19,375 nucleotides of DNA from an uncultured Clostridium sp. (GCF_934754915.1 NZ_CAKVKB010000066.1:1-19375); one strand, 5' to 3'. Positions 1 through 7,652 are shown, numbered from the stretch's first letter. Translations and numbers: made by a program. Notes: generated by a model from the letters alone, not told the origin.

Positions 1-2
1 CC

Positions 3-30
3 GTTAAAATGAATTTATTTTCATTTTAAC
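3..30. terminator. Perfect 11-bp stem-loop at window edge
   Basis: GTTAAAATGAA (3-13) pairs perfectly with TTCATTTTAAC (20-30) across a 6-nt loop. It lies about 170 bp beyond the end of tex. On the plus strand no T-run follows, and on the minus strand the tail falls outside the window. It may be the terminator of a gene to the left or a distal terminator for tex; the sequence does not decide which. Confidence 0.4.
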
Positions 31-123
31 AGGAAGCTTTATATGTTTTGTAGTCGTGGATTTTTTGACGCTTACAAATATTTCATTTTTTCTGCTTAAT
101 AATTATTTGTACAGATTAATATA

Positions 124-168
124 GGACCAAACAGATATTTTCCGTTATAAAAACTATCTGCTTGATCC
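124..168 (-). terminator. 14-bp stem-loop downstream of tex
   Basis: On the minus strand 168-155 (GGATCAAGCAGATA) pairs with 137-124 (TATCTGTTTGGTCC), giving 14 consecutive pairs including two G-U wobbles around a 17-nt loop. It begins 35 nt after the tex stop codon. The sequence after it (TATATTAATC) is not a classic U-tract, so it may be an imperfect terminator or an mRNA 3'-end-stabilising hairpin. The fold is clear; the function is inferred. Confidence 0.45.
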
Positions 169-202
169 ATTTTATAATAACCAGTCCTTTTCTTTTAGTA
201 TT

Positions 203-2380
203 TTAAGCTTCCATATCTTCCTTTATATTTTTCATTGTTAATGAAATTCTCTTTCTCTTTTCATCAACTTCAAGAATAGCCACTTTAACTATATCTCCAA
301 CTTTCACTATATCTAATGGATGCTTTACAAATCTATCTGCCATCTGGCTTTTATGAACAAGCCCATCCTGATGAACACCAATATCCACAAATGCACCAAA
401 ATCAGATACATTCCTTACAGTTCCTGATAATACCATACCTGGTTTTAAATCTTTCATCTCAATTATTCCGGTTTTAAGAATTGGCTTTGGCATTTCCTCT
501 CTTGGATCTCTTCCTGGTTTCTTAAGTTCCTTAACAATATCTTTTAATGTAAGCTCTCCAACTCCAACCTCTTCACTTAATTTATGAATTCCTTTTAACT
601 CTGCTCTTTTATCAATATCATTTAAATTTTTATTTTTAAGATCTTCCTTATCATATCCCAGTACCTCTATAAGTTTTCTAGCTGCTTCATAAGATTCTGG
701 ATGGACAGATGTATTATCAAGAGGTTCTTTACTTTCAGCAACCTTTAAGAAACCAGCACATTGTTCATATGCTTTCTGTCCCAGTCTTTTTACTTTAAGA
801 AGTTCTTTTCTTGATGTAAATCCACCAACTTCATCTCTATAATCAACTATATTTTTTGCTATTGCTGCATTTATTCCAGATATATGTGTTAATAATGATG
901 GCGTTGCAATATTTAAATCAACACCAACAGTATTAACAGAATCTTCAACTACTCCAGCTAAAGATTCCTCTAATTTTTTAGGTGTTACATCATGTTGATA
1001 CTGGCCTACTCCAATTGCTTTAGGATCTATCTTTACAAGTTCTGCAAGAGGATCTTGAAGTCTTCTACCTATTGATATTGCTCCTCTTACGGTAACATCA
1101 AGATCTGGATATTCCTTTGTTCCAAGTTCTGATGCTGAATATACCGATGCACCAGCTTCTGAAACTATCACATAAGAAAGTTCTTTTCCTGTTTCTTTCT
1201 TTATTTCACTTATCATCTCAGCAATAACTTCTTCTGACTCTCTTGATGCAGTACCATTTCCAAGTGAAATAACGTCAACATCATATTTTGATATAAGTGC
1301 TTTTAAAGTTTTCTTAGTTCCTTCTATATCTTTTTTAGGTAATGTAGGATAAACAGCTGTATTGTCTAAAAATTTTCCTGTAGCATCTAATATTGCAACT
1401 TTACATCCAGTTCTAAACCCTGGATCAAATCCCATAACAACTTTTCCCTTTATAGGTGCTTGTAGAAGAAGTGCCTTTAAATTTTCTTTAAATATTTTTA
1501 TTGCTCCTTCTTCACCTTTATCAGTCAATTCATTTCTTATTTCTCTCTCTATTGATGGAAATATTAATCTCTTATAAGAGTCTCTTATTGCTATTCTCAA
1601 TTTATCATCAAATACATCATTTCCCTTTAATATATTTTTTTCCAAATAGCTTATTATTTTTTCTTCATTTGCAGTAATTTTTACAGTTAATATTTTTTCT
1701 TTTTCTCCTCTATTTATAGCCAGAATTCTATGTGGAGGAATTTTAAATATATCCTCTGAATATTCATAATACATCTCATAAGGTGTTGGTTCTTCACTGC
1801 TTCCTTTTGATTCTATCTTTCCTTCTTTAAATATCAAATCCCTTATATATTTCCTATATTTTGCTTCGTCAGAAATATTTTCAGCAATAATATCTAATGC
1901 CCCTGATATTGCATCTTCACTTGATTCTACTCCCTTTTCTTGATTTATATATTTTTCTGCTTCTTCATTAATATCACCTTTAAAATTACCTTCTCTAATA
2001 AGTTCAGCCAATGGATTTAACCCCTTTGCTATAGCAATTGTAGCTCTTGTTCTCTTTTTAGGCTTATAAGGTCTATATATATCTTCTACTTCTGTAAGTG
2101 TTTCAGCTTTTTCTAAAGCTTTTTCAATTTCCTCTGTCAATTTATCTTGTTCATCTATAAGTCTTTTTACATCTGCTTTTCTTTCTTCTAAATTTCTTAA
2201 ATAAATAAGTCTTTCAGATAATTTTCTAAGTACTTCATCTGAAAGTCCTCCTGTAGCTTCTTTTCTATATCTTGATATAAATGGAACTGTATTTCCATCA
2301 TCTAAAAGTCCTATTACATTTTTAACTTGATCAAGTTTTATTCCTAACTCTGAAGCCAACCTATTTTCTATAGAATTCAT
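203..2380 (-). CDS. tex: Tex family RNA-binding transcription accessory protein
   Basis: This 725-aa protein has the full Tex architecture: an N-terminal helical region, a YqgF/RNase H-like domain around residues 320-450 (VMGFDPGFRTGCK, then SLGNGTASRESE), a helix-hairpin-helix segment near 490-560 (ISGINAAIAKNIVDYRDE, LGQKAYEQCAGFL), and a C-terminal S1 domain near 640-715 (GTVRNVSDFGAFVDIG, GLVHKSQMAD). Tex is a conserved cytoplasmic nucleic-acid-binding protein that influences transcription and RNA processing; its exact biochemical role is not settled. The ATG start is supported by GGTAGGAGA about 8 nt upstream, and the length is normal for the family. It is followed by a strong hairpin and appears monocistronic, being separated from the gene upstream by about 220 bp that include that gene's terminator. 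No odd residues stand out. Confidence 0.96.
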   Translation of the reverse strand: MNSIENRLASELGIKLDQVKNVIGLLDDGNTVPFISRYRKEATGGLSDEVLRKLSERLIYLRNLEERKADVKRLIDEQDKLTEEIEKALEKAETLTEVEDIYRPYKPKKRTRATIAIAKGLNPLAELIREGNFKGDINEEAEKYINQEKGVESSEDAISGALDIIAENISDEAKYRKYIRDLIFKEGKIESKGSSEEPTPYEMYYEYSEDIFKIPPHRILAINRGEKEKILTVKITANEEKIISYLEKNILKGNDVFDDKLRIAIRDSYKRLIFPSIEREIRNELTDKGEEGAIKIFKENLKALLLQAPIKGKVVMGFDPGFRTGCKVAILDATGKFLDNTAVYPTLPKKDIEGTKKTLKALISKYDVDVISLGNGTASRESEEVIAEMISEIKKETGKELSYVIVSEAGASVYSASELGTKEYPDLDVTVRGAISIGRRLQDPLAELVKIDPKAIGVGQYQHDVTPKKLEESLAGVVEDSVNTVGVDLNIATPSLLTHISGINAAIAKNIVDYRDEVGGFTSRKELLKVKRLGQKAYEQCAGFLKVAESKEPLDNTSVHPESYEAARKLIEVLGYDKEDLKNKNLNDIDKRAELKGIHKLSEEVGVGELTLKDIVKELKKPGRDPREEMPKPILKTGIIEMKDLKPGMVLSGTVRNVSDFGAFVDIGVHQDGLVHKSQMADRFVKHPLDIVKVGDIVKVAILEVDEKRKRISLTMKNIKEDMEA

Positions 2381-2511
2381 ATTCTTCTCCTACCTTTTCT
2401 TAACTTTTAATATAATAAGGTTTATCTATTTTTTCTTACATTAATTCACTTCTGTTGATATAAAAAACATCCTCTTATTAGATAAATGCTTACTATTTAT
2501 AGATATAATAA

Positions 2512-2542
2512 TATTGCCATTACTTTTGAAGTAATGGCAATA
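2512..2542 (-). terminator. Rho-independent terminator of the CPBP-like gene
   Basis: A perfect 14-bp stem (TATTGCCATTACTT, 2512-2525, with AAGTAATGGCAATA, 2529-2542) closes a 3-nt loop. Read on the minus strand it is followed by TTATTATAT. It lies 57 bp beyond the stop of the CPBP-like gene and ends that transcript before the tex promoter region. The plus-strand exit is A-rich, so it works mainly on the minus strand. Confidence 0.8.
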
Positions 2543-2598
2543 AATAACCTTATATACTATTATAGACTTAAATCAGTAATTATATCAAGAATATGTTA

Positions 2599-3468
2599 TT
2601 ATATTTTCTTACAGTCTCTAGATGCTTTTATATATTTGTCATATTTACTCAACATTATAATATTTTTATTAATAAATTTTATTAACATAAAAACACCTGC
2701 TGCACATAAAAAGCTGCCAACAAAAATATTAATAATAATTTCATTTCTTGTTACTATCAAATCTTCAACATTTTTATTTACTAATGGTAATACAGAAATC
2801 AATATTATTAAATTATTTAACACATTTACCAAAATATTTATAAGTATGTTTTTATATTTAATATATAATATGCTATTTATTACTCCTAAAGCTAAAGCTC
2901 CTGCAATTCCGCTTCCTGCATAAAATGAAGCAAAAACTATTGATGATACTATTATTCCTGTGCACAAATTAAACCTGATTATAATTCTATTCAAAATTAC
3001 ACTTCTAAAAATTATTTCCTCTGTAATTGGAGATATAATTAATAGTAATAAAACATTTACCAAATAGCTTTTCACTGAATTTATCATATTCCCTGATTCA
3101 TAAAGAAAGTTGTTTATCATTGATGGATCAAGATAATACATAAGACTTATTATCAATTTGCTTCCACCTAATGCTATACATATTTTCACAATTGTAACAT
3201 TGGCAATTTCTTTTATATTTAACTTATTCTTAAAATCTTCATACAATAATATCAAATTATCTTTCGACGGTCTGATTTTAAATATTAACATTAATAGTAT
3301 TAGCAATTGCAAAATCATGCTTACTATATTTACAATAAAATTTCCGGATTGTTTATGATTAATTTTTATAATTCCAAATATTATTATGCTCACAATAAAT
3401 GTACTAATTAAATAAATAATAATAATATCTTTAATTTTTATTTGATTTAATTTCTCATTAAAGTCCAA
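2599..3468 (-). CDS. CPBP-family (Abi/Rce1-like) intramembrane protein, probable pseudoprotease
   Basis: This is a hydrophobic protein of about 289 aa with roughly seven to eight membrane segments. CPBP proteins are membrane glutamic endopeptidases related to eukaryotic Rce1; bacterial members act in peptide maturation, bacteriocin immunity or signalling. Motif 1 is intact: ITEEIIFR, with E150, E151 and R155. The second motif, normally FxxxH, reads FASFY (Y183 replaces His). The third, normally HxxxN, reads NVLNN (N215 replaces His; N219 is kept). Both expected catalytic histidines are therefore absent, so activity is doubtful. I place the start at a TTG (3466-3468) because a full AAAGGAGG sits 7 nt upstream; the longer in-frame ATG at 3522 has no close ribosome binding site and would add a polar 18-residue stretch. 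A TATAAT-like -10 box (3537-3542) lies upstream. It sits next to a two-component system, but a link is unproven. Confidence 0.8.
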   Translation of the reverse strand: MDFNEKLNQIKIKDIIIIYLISTFIVSIIIFGIIKINHKQSGNFIVNIVSMILQLLILLMLIFKIRPSKDNLILLYEDFKNKLNIKEIANVTIVKICIALGGSKLIISLMYYLDPSMINNFLYESGNMINSVKSYLVNVLLLLIISPITEEIIFRSVILNRIIIRFNLCTGIIVSSIVFASFYAGSGIAGALALGVINSILYIKYKNILINILVNVLNNLIILISVLPLVNKNVEDLIVTRNEIIINIFVGSFLCAAGVFMLIKFINKNIIMLSKYDKYIKASRDCKKI

Positions 3469-3475
3469 TATTTTA

Positions 3476-3483
3476 CCTCCTTT
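3476..3483 (-). promoter_or_regulatory. AAAGGAGG ribosome binding site selecting a TTG start
   Basis: On the minus strand AAAGGAGG is followed by TAAAATA and then TTG at 3468. Spacing and strength are ideal, so it argues against the upstream ATG at 3522 as the start of the CPBP-like gene. Confidence 0.75.
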
Positions 3484-3536
3484 ATCATACTTGATAAAAT
3501 TAATATTATTATTAAGCTTCATCTTCTATATATAAA

Positions 3537-3567
3537 ATTATATCTGACCTCAATTAATTATTAATTG
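3537..3567 (-). promoter_or_regulatory. -10 box and adjacent 17-bp palindrome upstream of the CPBP-like gene
   Basis: TATAAT (3537-3542, minus) lies about 70 bp before the TTG start. Just upstream is a perfect palindrome, CAATTAAT T ATTAATTG (3551-3567), covering the place where a -35 element would be; no good -35 hexamer is seen. This suggests a regulated promoter, possibly with an operator, but AT-rich DNA produces such palindromes by chance fairly often. Confidence 0.35.
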
Positions 3568-3633
3568 TTCTAATATTAAAAATATCTTAAATGTTATAAA
3601 TTCTATCAATAACAAATAACTATAAAATAGCAA

Positions 3634-5136
3634 TTATTGCTCATTTTTCATCAAAGGCAGATATACTTCAAAATTAGTACCTTCATCACTGTCCAATATC
3701 CTTATATCTCCATTATGTTTATTTAGTATTTTTTTTGTTATAGATAAACCAAGACCAGTACCACCAGTTTTGGAATTTCTAGATTTATCTACTCTTACAA
3801 ACGGATTAAATATACTATCTTTAAATTCCTCAGGAATTCTCTCTCCATTATCACAAAATTTAATATAAAAATTAATATCATCTGTCTCTGTTTTTATAAA
3901 AATTTTATTACCTGATTTATTATACTTTACCTTATTATCAAGGATATTATTAATAGCTCTATAAAATTTTTCCTCATCCATTAATACATAATAACTTTCA
4001 TCAAAAATATCAAAATCATATATAAAATTTTTATGATCAAATTCAGGAATAAAATTAGCTATAATCTGTCTTAAAACCTCACATATATCTTTTTTTACCA
4101 AATTAAATTCATAATCTACATTATCATATAAAGAGAACTCAAATAAATCGTTAATTAATTTATTAGCCCTATATGAATTTCTATTTATTATTGTTAAATA
4201 TTCTCTGATTTGTTCTTTTGATAAATTATCTGAATTTATTAAAGTTTCACTATAACCTAATGTTGAAGCAAGAGGATTTTTTAAATCATGTGATATATCT
4301 AAAATTAAATCTTCACGCATTTTTTCTAACTTTCTATTTTCATATTGTTCATTTTGAATAGTTTGTGCCATATTATTAAATCCATTACTTAATTCTAAAA
4401 ATTCATTAATTTTTTCACATTTAATCCTGACATCGTAATTTCCATTAGATATTTCAGTAACACCAGAAAGAAGAGTTTTTATTGGTGTTATAAATTCTTT
4501 TGAAGTTTTCTGTGCTAAAATATATACCATTCCAAAAATCACCATGACATTGCCAAATGCCAACAACTTTATTACATAATTATATGGAATTATCTGAGTA
4601 ACCTTATTAGGTTTTGTAATTTCTGAATATGGACAACCAATTAAAATAAGAAATTTATCCTTGCTTCTATATTGCGTATATATAGAATATTTATCTCCAT
4701 TATTTAACGTAACAAGTACATTATTAAAATTTTTAAAAATATTTTTTGATAAAATATCAGGATGATTCACTTTAAATTTATTTTCTTCATTAAATCCAAC
4801 CATACTCATATAATCTTCTAATTTGAAATTATTAAATTTTACAGTATCAAAATTTCCTGAAGAATATTCAACAACTCCATCATTATTTATTTTTATAAGG
4901 AATCCGTCTATTTCTTTTAAATCATCATCTGTAATAGTTGAATAATCTAATTCTATTTTTCTTTCTAAATTTTCAAAATACTGTCTATTGTATGTACGCC
5001 TGCTACAAGCCAGTTCATAAAACTTAAATGATAGACTTATCACAATTAATAATATTAACGAAATAGCTATATATCCCAAAAAATACACAAAAAACATTTC
5101 TAAAGTTACACTTCTTGCATGTTTATTATGCTTCAT
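3634..5136 (-). CDS. Sensor histidine kinase (HAMP, HisKA, HATPase)
   Basis: This 500-aa membrane sensor kinase phosphorylates the regulator encoded just upstream. Layout: TM1 about 15-38, an extracytoplasmic sensor domain about 40-185, TM2 about 187-210, HAMP about 212-265, an H-box with DISHDLKNP (H283), an N-box NNILDNKVKYN near 396-406, an F-box with FNPFVRVDKS, and a G2 box TGGTGLGLS. The G1 box reads CDNGERIPEE, where the usual second glycine of DxGxGIP is Arg. The start is the ATG at 5136, which overlaps the end of the regulator gene by 11 bp and has AAAGG 10 nt upstream; a TTG six codons earlier is less likely. The overlap implies translational coupling. The ligand cannot be read from the sensor domain. 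Confidence 0.93.
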   Translation of the reverse strand: MKHNKHARSVTLEMFFVYFLGYIAISLILLIVISLSFKFYELACSRRTYNRQYFENLERKIELDYSTITDDDLKEIDGFLIKINNDGVVEYSSGNFDTVKFNNFKLEDYMSMVGFNEENKFKVNHPDILSKNIFKNFNNVLVTLNNGDKYSIYTQYRSKDKFLILIGCPYSEITKPNKVTQIIPYNYVIKLLAFGNVMVIFGMVYILAQKTSKEFITPIKTLLSGVTEISNGNYDVRIKCEKINEFLELSNGFNNMAQTIQNEQYENRKLEKMREDLILDISHDLKNPLASTLGYSETLINSDNLSKEQIREYLTIINRNSYRANKLINDLFEFSLYDNVDYEFNLVKKDICEVLRQIIANFIPEFDHKNFIYDFDIFDESYYVLMDEEKFYRAINNILDNKVKYNKSGNKIFIKTETDDINFYIKFCDNGERIPEEFKDSIFNPFVRVDKSRNSKTGGTGLGLSITKKILNKHNGDIRILDSDEGTNFEVYLPLMKNEQ

Positions 5137-5821
5137 CAGATTTATACCTTTCAACTTTATAACCTATTCCTCTAATAGTTTTTATATAAACAGAATTTTT
5201 AGGATCATCTTCTATTTTTTCTCTTATATGGCTTAGATGCACCATAATATTATTTGAATCACCAATATACACATCTCCCCATACCTGCTCATATATTTGT
5301 TTTTTAGTAAATACTCTCCCAGCATTTGATACTAATAATTTTAATATTTTGAATTCTTTAGGATTTAATTCTATTTTTTTATCTCCTTTATATACCTCGA
5401 ACGTATCAGAATATATTTTCAAATCTCCTGTAGCATATGATTCTTCTTTATTTTCAGTATATCTGTAGCATCTTCTTAAATGTGAAGATACCCTTGCAGA
5501 TAATTCTATTGGACTTATAGGCTTTACTAAATAATCATCAGCTCCTATTCCTAATGCCAGCACCTTATCTGAATCACTTCCCATAGCTGTTATACATATT
5601 ATAGGTATTGTAGATGTTTCCCTTACTTTTTGTATTACAGTTATCCCATTTACTTTAGGCATCATTATATCTACTAATATTAAATCTATTTTTTCTCTTT
5701 CAAAAATCTCTAAAGCTTCTTGTCCATCACAAGCTTCAAAAACTTCATGATTTTCCTTTTTTATATGTAATGAAATAAGATTTCTTATATCTTTTTCGTC
5801 CTCGGCAATTAAAATATTCAT
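5126..5821 (-). CDS. OmpR/PhoB-family response regulator
   Basis: This 231-aa cytoplasmic regulator has an N-terminal receiver domain with acidic pocket AEDEKD, phospho-acceptor D51 in LILVDIMMPK, switch T78 in ICITAMG and K100 in DYLVKPIS. The C-terminal winged-helix domain runs about 130-228 (NPKEFKILKLL, HIREKIEDD, IRGIGYKVE). The ATG at 5821 has AGAGGTG about 8 nt upstream, better than the TTG six codons earlier. It is the first gene of an operon with the histidine kinase, which overlaps its 3' end. It is divergent from a small membrane-protein gene; the roughly 200-bp gap between them is a likely site of autoregulation. The stimulus and regulon are unknown. Confidence 0.95.
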   Translation of the reverse strand: MNILIAEDEKDIRNLISLHIKKENHEVFEACDGQEALEIFEREKIDLILVDIMMPKVNGITVIQKVRETSTIPIICITAMGSDSDKVLALGIGADDYLVKPISPIELSARVSSHLRRCYRYTENKEESYATGDLKIYSDTFEVYKGDKKIELNPKEFKILKLLVSNAGRVFTKKQIYEQVWGDVYIGDSNNIMVHLSHIREKIEDDPKNSVYIKTIRGIGYKVERYKSDEA

Positions 5822-5879
5822 TAATAAAACACCTCTCAAATATTGACTACATATATTTTATCATACTTTCAATCCTCCA

Positions 5880-5907
5880 ATACTAAAATAATCATTTAAT
5901 ATATCAA
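5880..5907 (-). promoter_or_regulatory. Possible promoter of the two-component operon
   Basis: On the minus strand TTGATA (5902-5907) and TAGTAT (5880-5885) are separated by 16 bp. A second candidate is an extended -10, TGATAAAAT, around 5856-5864. Neither is strong, so the start point stays open. Confidence 0.3.
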
Positions 5908-5937
5908 AAAGTTCACTTTACACAAAAATATATAAAA

Positions 5938-5983
5938 TCATTATCATTTATCATTTGATTATCTGTAAATATGTCTGTATAAT
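5938..5983 (+). promoter_or_regulatory. Sigma-A promoter of the small membrane protein, with upstream ATCATT repeats
   Basis: TTGATT (5955-5960) and TATAAT (5978-5983) are spaced by exactly 17 bp, placing transcription start near 5990, about 38 bp before the ATG. The -35 region is overlapped by short repeats of (T)ATCATT at 5938-5957. OmpR-type regulators bind direct repeats, so the neighbouring regulator is a plausible controller, but the link is inferred. Confidence 0.6.
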
Positions 5984-6027
5984 TATTATGTAAAATATTT
6001 CCATTTAATTTGAAGGATGGTGAATTT

Positions 6028-6360
6028 ATGATTAAAAATATAAATAAAATATGTTCATTTATATTATTATTTATTTTTCTTGTACTTGCTCTTAATGAAT
6101 TTCAAATAATGAATTTCTCAGATATTTTAAGAAATATATTCTACTTTTCTGCAATAATTCTTATTATATTCTCATCTGCAATAACATTAATAACAAACAA
6201 ATCAAGCTTTTTTAAATTTATGAGTACGATTATAATTCTTTCTCTTATTGCTGGTGGAATACTTTTTATAATAAATTCTGATTTAAATATAGCTCTATAT
6301 GTATGTATTATACTATCTTCTATTTCTTGTATGATTGATATGTTCTATAAGCCGCTTTAA
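6028..6360 (+). CDS. Small four-helix membrane protein of unknown function
   Basis: This 110-aa, very hydrophobic protein is the only plus-strand gene outside the insertion sequence. Four likely membrane helices are visible: about 6-24 (ICSFILLFIFLVLALNEF), 32-53 (LRNIFYFSAIILIIFSSAIT), 62-82 (MSTIIILSLIAGGILFII) and 86-106 (NIALYVCIILSSISCMIDMF). I see no signal-peptide cleavage site, catalytic motif or cysteine pattern that would assign a family. The ATG at 6028 is preceded by GAAGGATGG; an in-frame TTG six codons upstream overlaps that site and is unlikely. It has its own promoter and terminator, and is transcribed away from the two-component operon. Genes placed like this are often targets of the adjacent regulator, which would suggest a cell-envelope stress role; that is inference only. 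Confidence 0.75.
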   Translation: MIKNINKICSFILLFIFLVLALNEFQIMNFSDILRNIFYFSAIILIIFSSAITLITNKSSFFKFMSTIIILSLIAGGILFIINSDLNIALYVCIILSSISCMIDMFYKPL

Positions 6361-6368
6361 TCTTAAAT

Positions 6369-6414
6369 AAATAAAGTATGTATAATGGATGTTTTTCATA
6401 TACATACTTTATTT
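6369..6414. terminator. Bidirectional terminator between convergent genes
   Basis: A perfect 16-bp stem (AAATAAAGTATGTATA, 6369-6384, with 6399-6414) surrounds a 14-nt loop. The A-rich 5' arm and T-rich 3' arm supply the U-tract in both directions (TTTATTTTATT on plus, TTTATTTATTT on minus). It lies 8 bp after the small membrane-protein stop and 36 bp after the prfB stop, serving both. Confidence 0.85.
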
Positions 6415-6450
6415 TATTAACTATAATAGTTGTCTTTATTCAAATACTGT

Positions 6451-7552
6451 TTAATTTGATTGTTTTAAAAATGCATTGATAAAAATATCAATATCTCCAT
6501 CCATTACTCCATTTACATTTGAAGTCTCAACATTTGTTCTGTGATCTTTAACCATGCTATATGGATGAAATACATATGATCTTATCTGGCTTCCCCATCC
6601 CATATCCTTAAGTTCACCTGTAAGATCTTCTATTTTTTCTTTATGTGCTCTTTCTTTCAATTCAGCTAGCTTTGATTTTAACATTTCCATTGCAGTCTCT
6701 TTATTAGAAAGCTGACTTCTTTCATTCTGGCATTGAACAACTATGCCTGTTGGAATATGCGTAATTCTTATTGCTGATTCAGTTTTATTTATATGCTGAC
6801 CACCTGCTCCACTTGCTCTATAAGTATCAATTTTTAAATCATCTGGTCTTATATCTATATCCTGATCCTTTGTTAATTCAGGAATAACTTCCATAGATGC
6901 AAATGAAGTTTGCCTTTTTCCATTTGCATTATATGGTGAAATTCTCACTAATCTATGAATTCCCTTCTCTGCCTTAAGGTATCCATATGCATATTCTCCT
7001 GTTACTTTTAATGTAACACTTTTAATACCAGCTTCATCGCCTGCTATAAGATCAATAGTTTCAATGGAATATCCCTTACTTTCACACCATCTTGTATACA
7101 TTCTCAAAAGCATTTCGGTCCAATCATTTGCATCAGTCCCACCAACACCTACATGAAGTGTAACTATTGCATTATTTTGATCATATTCACCTGACAATAA
7201 AATTTTCATATTATAATCATCTATTTCAGCTTCTATTAATTTTATTGTTTCAATTATTTCATCTGCGGATTCCTGATCGTCTTCTTCCATAATATCTTTT
7301 AATACTTCTATATCATCAAATTGACTTCTTAATTTATCATAATTTTCAATTTTATCTTTTATAAGTTTGCTTTTCTTTGTCACTTCTTCTGCTTTTTTAG
7401 TATCATCCCAAAAGCCTGGTTCCTGCATTTTAAATTGTAATTCTTGCAGTTCTTTTTCTAAACCAGCACGGTCAAAGTGAAGCCCCCATTTCATTTATAG
7501 ATTTTTTTAAATTAGGTAGTTTAGATAATTCTTTTTCCAATTCAATATTCAT
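6451..7552 (-). CDS. prfB: Peptide chain release factor 2, with programmed +1 frameshift
   Basis: RF2 recognises UAA and UGA stop codons and triggers peptide release in the ribosome. The GGQ catalytic motif is present (SGAGGQHINKTES), and the anticodon-like tripeptide region reads RISPYNANGKRQTSF (SPY where E. coli RF2 has SPF). The zero frame starts at ATG 7552, with AAGAGG 8 nt upstream, and runs 26 codons to an in-frame TGA at 7474-7472. Slippage of one base on CTT (CTTTGAC) joins it to the main frame, giving a product of 366 aa, the normal RF2 length. The main frame alone begins at an internal ATG (7494) and would lack about 20 N-terminal residues, so that is not the true start. RF2 itself reads the TGA, so the frameshift forms an autoregulatory loop, as in E. 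coli. It lies directly after secA, separated by a terminator, as in Bacillus. Confidence 0.95.
7471..7487 (-). promoter_or_regulatory. prfB: prfB +1 recoding site
   Basis: The minus strand reads GGGGGCTTCACTTTGAC: a Shine-Dalgarno-like G-run, the slippery CTT, the TGA stop and the C that follows. These are the elements of the known RF2 frameshift signal. The G-run lies 5 nt before CTT; in E. coli that gap is 3 nt. Confidence 0.9.
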
Positions 7553-7584
7553 CCATATCACCTCTTTCATAGTCTTTAAGAAAT

Positions 7585-7593
7585 ATTATATCA
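7585..7593 (-). promoter_or_regulatory. Possible extended -10 promoter of prfB
   Basis: TGATATAAT (minus) lies between the secA terminator and prfB, about 33 bp before the ATG, and matches an extended -10 (TGnTATAAT). No good -35 is seen because that position falls within the terminator stem. It would give prfB transcription independent of secA. Confidence 0.4.
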
Positions 7594-7595
7594 TA

Positions 7596-7630
7596 AAAAA
7601 TAAGAAATCCTTTTGGGATTTCTTATTTTT
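7596..7630 (-). terminator. Terminator of secA
   Basis: A 15-bp perfect stem (AAAAATAAGAAATCC, 7596-7610, with 7616-7630) has a 5-nt loop. On the minus strand the 3' arm ends in TTATTTTTT. It lies 23 bp after the secA stop and separates secA from prfB, perhaps only partly. Confidence 0.85.
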
Positions 7631-7652
7631 CAATTATTAATTTTTAATAACC

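Noticed and set aside
1362..1577. Open frame of 71 codons on the plus strand inside tex
   Set aside because: It is antisense to a fully conserved gene, has no ribosome binding site and resembles no protein family.
2486..2923. 145-codon plus-strand frame opposite the CPBP-like gene
   Set aside because: It runs across the terminator of the minus-strand gene; its hydrophobic translation is the mirror of AT-rich membrane-protein codons.
3158..3358. 66-codon plus-strand frame opposite the CPBP-like gene
   Set aside because: Antisense shadow with no ribosome binding site.
5137..5154. TTG start extending the histidine kinase by six residues
   Set aside because: The ATG at 5136 has a spaced AAAGG site and overlaps the regulator stop in the usual coupled manner; the TTG itself immediately precedes that site.
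5937..5965. ATCATT repeats as a CRISPR-like or tandem repeat array
   Set aside because: The units are 6-7 bp, only three copies, with no spacers; better seen as a promoter-proximal binding site or simple AT-rich sequence.
7472..7474. In-frame TGA in prfB read as a disabling mutation
   Set aside because: It is the well-known RF2 autoregulatory frameshift site with CTT before and C after, and the joined product has the normal length.
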